From contig DXIW01000051.1 of assembly GCA_019112625.1 (NCBI GenBank), positions 1 through 63,833 of the forward strand: a stretch of 63,833 nucleotides of DNA. The letters run 5' to 3'. This document shows, piece after piece, positions 59,089 to 63,833 of this stretch; within the stretch, counting starts at the first letter, position 1, and each line of letters starts with the position of its first letter. Source of the DNA: Candidatus Acutalibacter stercorigallinarum (GTDB lineage Bacteria; Bacillota; Clostridia; Oscillospirales; Acutalibacteraceae). Both the position numbers and the translations under genes were made by a program. The notes beneath the pieces were generated by a model, which worked only from the letters and a program-made list of their open reading frames with translations, did no database searches and had not been told where the DNA came from.

Positions 59089-59898
59089 TCACATCTCCCT
59101 TCTTTTGGGCTCAAACGCCTGCAGGCCGCTGCGCTGCCGGGCTACCTCGTAGCACAGCACCCCAGCCGCCACCGAGGCGTTCAGGGAATTGACCTGCCCC
59201 TTGATGGGCAGGGAGACTACAAAATCCGACCGCTCCTTCACCAGGCGGCTCACGCCGCTGCCCTCCGAGCCGATGACCAGCGCCGCCGGGCCGGTAAAGT
59301 CGGTCTGGCACCAGGGGCTGCCGTCCATGTCCGCGGTGTAAATCCACACCCCCCGGGCCTTCAGGTCCTCCAACAGGGCGGCCACGTTCTGCACCCGGGC
59401 CACCGGCAGGTGTTCCACCGCCCCGGCCGAGGCCTTGCCCACCGCGTAGGTCAGGCCCACGCTGCGCCGCTTGGGGATCACCACCCCGTGGGCCCCGGCG
59501 CACTCCGCGGTGCGGATCACCGCCCCCAGGTTATGGGGGTCCTCCAGCCCGTCGCAGATCACCAAAAACAGGGGTTCCCCCCGCTCCTCTGCCCGGGCGA
59601 AGATCTCCTCCAGAGAGGCGTATTCCTTTACCGCGGCCACGGCCACCACCCCCTGGTGGTTGGCCCCGCCGCACATGTGCTCCAGCTTCTTGGGGTCCGC
59701 CTCCTTGATGGGCACCCCCTGGGCCTTGGCCTTGGCGATGAGGGCGGCCAGGCCGCCGCCGTGGTCCCCCCGCTGGACATAGAGGCTGTCCAGGGTCCTG
59801 CCGGCCCGCAGCGCCTCGTTTACCGCGTTGCGCCCGGCGATGATATCCGCGCCCCGGGGCATGTCGCCCGGGGTCTTGTTTGTCCTGTGCTTTTCCAA
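59089..59898 (-). CDS. rlmB: SpoU-family rRNA 2'-O-methyltransferase (RlmB-like)
   Basis: This 269-residue SPOUT enzyme has the N-terminal substrate-binding module (IIAGRNAVNEALRAGRTLDS) and the knot motifs LEDPHNLGAVIRTAE, LVIGSEGSGVSRLV and LPIKGQVNSLNASVAAGVL. It should methylate a 23S rRNA ribose such as G2251. The TTG at 59898 is taken as start because GGAAGG lies seven bases before it; the frame continues to 59943 with weaker context. Its stop lies three bases before the start of the large pseudoenzyme gene, so both share a transcript. Confidence 0.92.
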   Translation of the reverse strand: MEKHRTNKTPGDMPRGADIIAGRNAVNEALRAGRTLDSLYVQRGDHGGGLAALIAKAKAQGVPIKEADPKKLEHMCGGANHQGVVAVAAVKEYASLEEIFARAEERGEPLFLVICDGLEDPHNLGAVIRTAECAGAHGVVIPKRRSVGLTYAVGKASAGAVEHLPVARVQNVAALLEDLKARGVWIYTADMDGSPWCQTDFTGPAALVIGSEGSGVSRLVKERSDFVVSLPIKGQVNSLNASVAAGVLCYEVARQRSGLQAFEPKRREM

Positions 59899-59949
59899 AT
59901 GCGGCCCTTCCTTTTTTCCTTTGCAAGGCAGTTTTAGGCCCATGAGGCC

Positions 59950-60640
59950 ATAGTTTTCACTATTTTAGCACATTTCCCCGCAAATCTCAAATAAAAATAC
60001 CGCGCCCCCGCGACCTTTTCCGCCACCCTTCGGGACACAGGCGCCCCTTCCCCAAAAAGTATGCAAAAAAATAAATATTTTTCCATTTTCTTTCTCCCGT
60101 TCCGCCCCGTTCCATATTACAGAGGGTATTTTTGCCCCTGTTTACATAACGCAGATTACGCTGGGAACCCCGGCTGTGGAAAACCCGGTGGAAAATGTGT
60201 AAAACACCTTGTCCCAGGCCGTTTTCCCCTTTCTGGAAAACTTTTCCTCCTTTTCTTTTATGTAAACGCAGGTTTCCATTTTTCAAAAAACGCATCAACC
60301 TGTGGTAAAATGGCATTTCCGCCGCCGTTCTATATGCTGTGGGCATCCCCCTTGTCAACAACATATCTTGTGTCAAGTGGGGGTGCGTGAAAAATCCTCC
60401 CCCGCCTCCCCCTCCCAGTGATTTAACATACATTTCCCTTTTCCCGCCTCCCAGGCCAAAAATGCCCCCGTAAGAAAAGTTTTGCTGTCCTTTTCGCCGT
60501 TTGTATGGTATACTAGCGGCAAAGGCGGGGGTTTTCCCCAGAGCCCCCCCACGGTCCTGTGCGGATCTCACCATTTTTCGGCCATCGCATTCCCCTGGAT
60601 ATTTATGCGTCAAAAACAGCTTCGAAAAAGTTTCCATTTT
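59950..60640. other. AT-rich intergenic region
   Basis: Almost 700 bases without a gene, distinctly richer in A and T than the rest. It has TGTGGAAAA-like words near 60175-60205 and TATACT at 60509-60514, a possible -10 box for the DUF6062 gene with a poor -35. No stable terminator-type hairpin was recognised. Confidence 0.5.
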
Positions 60641-60654
60641 TAGGAGGTCTCACC

Positions 60655-61362
60655 ATGCGAGAAGATATTTGCTCCATCCCAGTCAACGAGGTATTCGAAC
60701 CCAGAGAGGGCTGCCCCTTCTGCCGGATGCGGGACATGCTGGAGGACCGCATGGCCACCTACATCACCGGCGCCGCCATGATGGAGCCCGACGTGCGGGT
60801 AGAGACCAACCGCCTGGGCTTCTGCCACCAGCATTTCGAGCAGATCCTGGCCCGGGGCAGCCGCCTGTCCGTGGCCCTCATTTTAGAGAGCCTGCTCCAC
60901 ACCGTAGAGGAGGAGGTGTTCCCCCAGGGGAAATCCCAGCCGAAAAAAATCGCCGCGGTCGCCAAAGCCCGGGAGGACCACTGCTTCATCTGCGAGAACA
61001 TCGAGAAGAACATGGTCCACCTCACCGGCAGCACCCTGCAGCTCTGGCAGCGGGAGGAGGAATTCCGCCGGCTGTACGCGGACCAGCCCTACCTATGCCT
61101 GCCCCACTACGCCATGGTGCTCCAGGCTGCCGCCAAGCTGCCCCGCAAGCTCTTCCCCCAGTTTGAGGCGGACACCACCCGCCTGGCCAAGGCCTATCTG
61201 GAGACCCTCGCCGGGGACGTGACCCACTTCACCAAAATGTTCGACTACCGCAACGCCGGCGGGGACTGGGGCAACTCCCGGGACTCCATCGAGCGCGCCA
61301 TCCAGTGGCTCACCGCCCGGGCCCCCCAGATACACCAAAAGGCCGAGGAGAAAAACCGATGA
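60655..61362 (+). CDS. DUF6062-family protein with duplicated CxxC/CxxH modules
   Basis: This 235-residue protein shows two copies of one pattern: C20PFC23 with C57HQH60, and C110FIC113 with C148LPH151, with 33 and 34 residues between halves. The arrangement suggests two zinc or other metal sites made by an internal duplication. The remainder is helical and soluble. TAGGAGG precedes the ATG. The stop overlaps the next start as ATGA, so it is translated together with the OGG-type glycosylase. DUF6062 is a name recalled from clostridial annotations; no function is established. Confidence 0.8.
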   Translation: MREDICSIPVNEVFEPREGCPFCRMRDMLEDRMATYITGAAMMEPDVRVETNRLGFCHQHFEQILARGSRLSVALILESLLHTVEEEVFPQGKSQPKKIAAVAKAREDHCFICENIEKNMVHLTGSTLQLWQREEEFRRLYADQPYLCLPHYAMVLQAAAKLPRKLFPQFEADTTRLAKAYLETLAGDVTHFTKMFDYRNAGGDWGNSRDSIERAIQWLTARAPQIHQKAEEKNR

Positions 61363-62180
61363 CTATTCCCTCCCCTGTCCCCTTCGACCTGGCCCAGACT
61401 TTGGACTGCGGCCAGGCCTTCCGCTGGGTGGAGCGCTCCCCCGGGGAGTGGGAGGGCGCTGCCTTCGGGAAATTCCTCCGCCTCTCCCAGCAGGGGGAGG
61501 GGGTGCTCTTCCACTGCTCCCCCAAAGACTACGAGGAGACCTGGCGCCCCTACTTCGACCTGGACACAGACTACGCCGCCAAGCGGGCCGCCCTCTCCCG
61601 GATGGGCCCCGCCCTGCGGGAGGCCGCGGCCTTCGCCCCGGGCATCCGCATCCTGCGGCAGGAGCCCTGGGAGGCCCTGTGCTCCTTCATCATCTCCCAA
61701 AACAACCACATCCCCCGGATCAAAGGGATCATTGAACGGTTGTGCCAGGCCTTCGGCCAGCCCATCGGGGACACCGGCTGGCAGGCCTTCCCCACCCCCC
61801 AGCGCCTGGCCGCCTGCTCTTTCGAGGATTTGGCCCCCCTGCGGGCCGGCTTCCGGGCCAAATACCTGCTGGACGCCGCCCAGAAGGTCGCCAGCGGTGC
61901 GGTGGACCTGGAACAGGTCGCCGCCTCCCCTGTAGAGGAGGGCCGCCAGCAGCTGCAAAAAATCTTCGGCGTGGGCCCCAAAGTGGCGGAGTGCGCCCTG
62001 CTCTACGGCTTCCACAAGACGGAGTGCTTCCCCCTGGACGTGTGGATGAAACGGGCCATGGCCACCCTCCTCCCCGGCACAGACCCCCGGGACTTCGGCG
62101 AGAACGCCGGCCTGGCCCAGCAGTACCTGTTCCACTACAGCCGCCTGCACCCCCAGCTGTTCCAGCAAAAAGCGGGATAA
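61359..62180 (+). CDS. ogg: 8-oxoguanine DNA glycosylase/AP lyase, OGG1-like
   Basis: This 273-residue enzyme should remove 8-oxoguanine from DNA. The N-terminal OGG_N domain begins LAQTLDCGQAFRWVE. The HhH-GPD region includes ALCSFIISQNNHIPRIKGII (the QNN segment), the hairpin LQKIFGVGPKVAECALLYGF with the expected Lys in it, and TECFPLDVWMKRAM with the catalytic Asp. It is coupled to the DUF6062 gene by ATGA overlap and followed by a terminator. Confidence 0.92.
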   Translation: MTIPSPVPFDLAQTLDCGQAFRWVERSPGEWEGAAFGKFLRLSQQGEGVLFHCSPKDYEETWRPYFDLDTDYAAKRAALSRMGPALREAAAFAPGIRILRQEPWEALCSFIISQNNHIPRIKGIIERLCQAFGQPIGDTGWQAFPTPQRLAACSFEDLAPLRAGFRAKYLLDAAQKVASGAVDLEQVAASPVEEGRQQLQKIFGVGPKVAECALLYGFHKTECFPLDVWMKRAMATLLPGTDPRDFGENAGLAQQYLFHYSRLHPQLFQQKAG

Positions 62181-62184
62181 AAAA

Positions 62185-62214
62185 AGAGAGAGGACAGAGT
62201 CCTCTCTCTTTTTT
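62185..62214. terminator. Bidirectional terminator
   Basis: AGAGAGAGGAC and GTCCTCTCTCT form an eleven base-pair stem with an AGA loop, with A-run left and five T right, between ogg and the convergent hemW. Confidence 0.85.
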
Positions 62215-63328
62215 ACAGCTCCTCCCCCAACAGCTCCACCAGCAGGGCGTTGGAGACCAAAAACCCCTCCGGGGTAAAGGCGATGCGCTCCCCATCCCCC
62301 CGCACCAGCCGCGCCGGGTATTTTTTGGCTCTTTCCCGGGCCCGGTCGAACAAGGCGCCCCCCTGGGCCCCGAACCGGGCCAGGCAGTCCTCCCGCACCA
62401 GCCCCCGGGAGAGCCGCAAATTCACCATGGCGAACTCCCCAAAGCCGCCGCCGGGCCCGTCGTCCACCGGCCCGGCCCCGTTCAGGAACCCCGCCAGGTC
62501 CCGGGGGTAGTAAAACCGCCGCCCCCCAAAGAAGGAGTGTGCCCCCGGCCCGAAGCCCACATATTCCTCCCCCCCCCAGTACAGCAGGTTGTGGCGGCTC
62601 TCCCGGCCGGGCTTTGCGAAGTTGCTGATCTCGTACTGCCCATACCCCCGCTTTGCCAGCTCCTCCACGGCGAAGAGGTACTGCTCCGCGGTGCTGTCAT
62701 CGTCGGGGACTTCCACCCCCTGCCGGGCAAAGGGCGTGCCGGGCTCCACCTTCAGGATGTACGAGGAGATGTGCTCCACCCCCAGAGCGGCGGCAAAGCC
62801 GATGGACCGCCCCAATTTCTCCCGGGCCCCTCCGGGCAGCCCCAGCATCAGGTCCAGGGAGATGTTGGAAAACCCCGCGGCCCGGGCGTCCTCCACGGCC
62901 CGCGCCGCCTGCCGGGGGGAGTGGGCCCGGCCCAGCAGCCGCAGCTCCTCCTCATTGGCCGACTGCAAACCCATGGACAGCCGGTCAAACCCGGCCTCCC
63001 GCACTCCCTGAAAGAAGGCCCGGTCCACGTGGGTGGGGTTGGCCTCCAGGGTGACCTCCGCCCCGGGGGCCAGGGAAAAGCAATCCTTCACCCCCTGCAA
63101 AAGCCGGGCCAGCCGCTCCGCCCCCAACAGGCTGGGGGTACCCCCGCCAAAGTATACCGTGGCGATCTCCCGCCCCCGCAGCTTCTCCCGCCAAGGGCCC
63201 AGCGCCGCCAGCACCGCGGCCACATAGGCGTCCATCCCCTCCGGCGTGCCGTCCAGGGAGTAAAAATCGCAGTAGGGGCACTTCCCCCGGCAAAAGGGCA
63301 CGTGAAAGTACAAACCCAGCTTACTCAT
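62213..63328 (-). CDS. hemW: HemW heme chaperone, radical SAM coproporphyrinogen oxidase-like
   Basis: This 371-residue protein has the radical SAM cluster CRGKCPYC (Cys 13, 17, 20), [29 protein letters not shown] and the C-terminal HemW domain. The fourth Cys found in true HemN (CxxxCxxCxC) is Phe here, so heme chaperone rather than oxidase is expected. It directly follows lepA, overlapping it by eight bases, as in many Firmicutes. Confidence 0.93.
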   Translation of the reverse strand: MSKLGLYFHVPFCRGKCPYCDFYSLDGTPEGMDAYVAAVLAALGPWREKLRGREIATVYFGGGTPSLLGAERLARLLQGVKDCFSLAPGAEVTLEANPTHVDRAFFQGVREAGFDRLSMGLQSANEEELRLLGRAHSPRQAARAVEDARAAGFSNISLDLMLGLPGGAREKLGRSIGFAAALGVEHISSYILKVEPGTPFARQGVEVPDDDSTAEQYLFAVEELAKRGYGQYEISNFAKPGRESRHNLLYWGGEEYVGFGPGAHSFFGGRRFYYPRDLAGFLNGAGPVDDGPGGGFGEFAMVNLRLSRGLVREDCLARFGAQGGALFDRARERAKKYPARLVRGDGERIAFTPEGFLVSNALLVELLGEEL

Positions 63329-63833
63329 CCAGCTTCAGCACCGACATAAACGCCTCCTGGGGCACTTCCACGGTGCCCAGCTGGCGCATGCGCTTTTTGC
63401 CCTCCTTCTGCTTCTCCAAGAGCTTCTTCTTCCGGGTAATGTCGCCGCCGTAGCACTTGGCCAGCACGTCCTTGCGCAGGGCCTTCACCGTCTCCCGGGC
63501 GATGATCTTCCCCCCCACGCAGGCCTGGATGGGCACCTCGAACAGCTGGCGGGGGATCTTCTCCTTCAGCTTTTCCGCCATCTTCCGGGCCCGGGGATAG
63601 GCCTTGTCCGCGTGGATGATAAAGGAGAGCGCGTCCACAATCTCCCCGTTGAGCATAATGTCCAGCTTCACCAGCTTGCTGGGCTGGTAGCCCATCAGCT
63701 CGTAGTCAAAGCTGGCGTAGCCCCGGGTCCGGGACTTCAAGGCGTCGAAAAAGTCGTACACGATTTCGTTCAGCGGCAGCTCGTAGTGGATGTCCACCCG
63801 GTCGGTGTCCAGGTACTTCATGTCCTTGAACAC
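63321..63833 (-). CDS. lepA: Elongation factor 4 (LepA), C-terminal part, cut by window edge
   Basis: The last 170 or so residues of LepA are present: [32 protein letters not shown] and the LepA-specific C-terminal domain with [37 protein letters not shown]. The GTPase part lies beyond the right edge, and the apparent start there is not real. LepA back-translocates or remodels stalled ribosomes. Confidence 0.96.
   Translation of the reverse strand: MFKDMKYLDTDRVDIHYELPLNEIVYDFFDALKSRTRGYASFDYELMGYQPSKLVKLDIMLNGEIVDALSFIIHADKAYPRARKMAEKLKEKIPRQLFEVPIQACVGGKIIARETVKALRKDVLAKCYGGDITRKKKLLEKQKEGKKRMRQLGTVEVPQEAFMSVLKLDE

Noticed and set aside
56548-59937. A 1129-residue open frame opposite the P-type-ATPase-like gene and rlmB
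   Set aside because: Low-complexity translation antisense to two well-supported genes; an effect of third-position GC bias.
60170-60330. TGTGGAAAA-like words that resemble DnaA boxes, hinting at an origin
   Set aside because: Only two or three imperfect matches, and no dnaA, dnaN or rpmH genes nearby.
1-63833. tRNA, rRNA or complete insertion sequence genes
   Set aside because: No cloverleaf with a TTCRA loop and no transposase motif was recognised by eye; short tRNAs could still be missed without a search.

Overview
The window reads as chromosomal DNA from a GC-rich, anaerobic, spore-forming member of the Clostridia, most likely an Oscillospiraceae-type gut bacterium of the Flavonifractor/Oscillibacter/Lawsonibacter kind. 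The evidence is spoIIP (sporulation), the complete [FeFe]-hydrogenase maturase set hydE/hydG/hydF, murT/gatD, the Firmicute-type darA-holB-ricT ... trmN6-rsmI gene order, a DUF6062 protein and the strongly GC-rich third codon positions. The genus is an inference; no rRNA or tRNA gene was recognised.

Positions 1-8.1 kb are an accessory, partly decayed region of visibly lower GC. A leftward operon for alkylation damage (AlkA-like glycosylase, ABM-domain protein, O6-alkylguanine methyltransferase, and a SAM methyltransferase broken by a one-base frameshift) is followed by a LacI-type regulator. Next to the regulator is a strong rightward promoter with a perfect palindromic operator. That promoter now reads through a scrap of a peptide/sugar ABC ATPase into a 5'-truncated type I-C CRISPR locus: the C-terminal part of cas8c (keeping an internal cas11c start), cas7, and a short array with eroded repeats. 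Cas3, cas5, cas4, cas1 and cas2 are absent. Two small leftward genes, one sigma-like, follow.

Positions 8.6-34 kb are ordinary chromosome: a TetM-like GTPase fused to a NYN (Rae1/YacP-like) nuclease domain; a three-gene phosphorelay (REC-HD-GYP, HPt, hybrid kinase); HelD; an aldo/keto reductase; a GH13 glucosidase with a rhomboid-like protein; a ZIP transporter; a C39-like protein; a MATE pump; an M23 hydrolase; a flavoprotein; spoIIP with two small membrane proteins; citrate synthase; a sugar isomerase-like TIM barrel; and murT with a GatD homologue that lacks both catalytic residues.

Positions 34-44 kb hold, leftward, a VOC protein, pyruvate kinase with an extra swivelling domain, rsmI, a trmN6-like gene, a 56-residue ferredoxin missed by length filters, ricT, holB, darA, an AGCS symporter and hemolysin III. 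Gaps in this part and in 44-50 kb carry two families of palindromic interspersed repeats.

Positions 44.9-53.4 kb form the most interesting neighbourhood. Two ABC half-exporters with reciprocal degenerate sites (Walker B Glu lost in one, signature lost in the other) flank the hydrogenase maturation genes. The maturation set begins with a promoter and a leader that contains its own intrinsic terminator, so attenuation or a small RNA is likely. The rest of the window holds an EF-G paralogue with a degenerate guanine-recognition motif, a 1031-residue P-type-ATPase-like pseudoenzyme with a long acidic tail, rlmB, a DUF6062 protein with duplicated CxxC/CxxH modules coupled to an OGG-type DNA glycosylase, hemW, and the 3' part of lepA running off the right edge.
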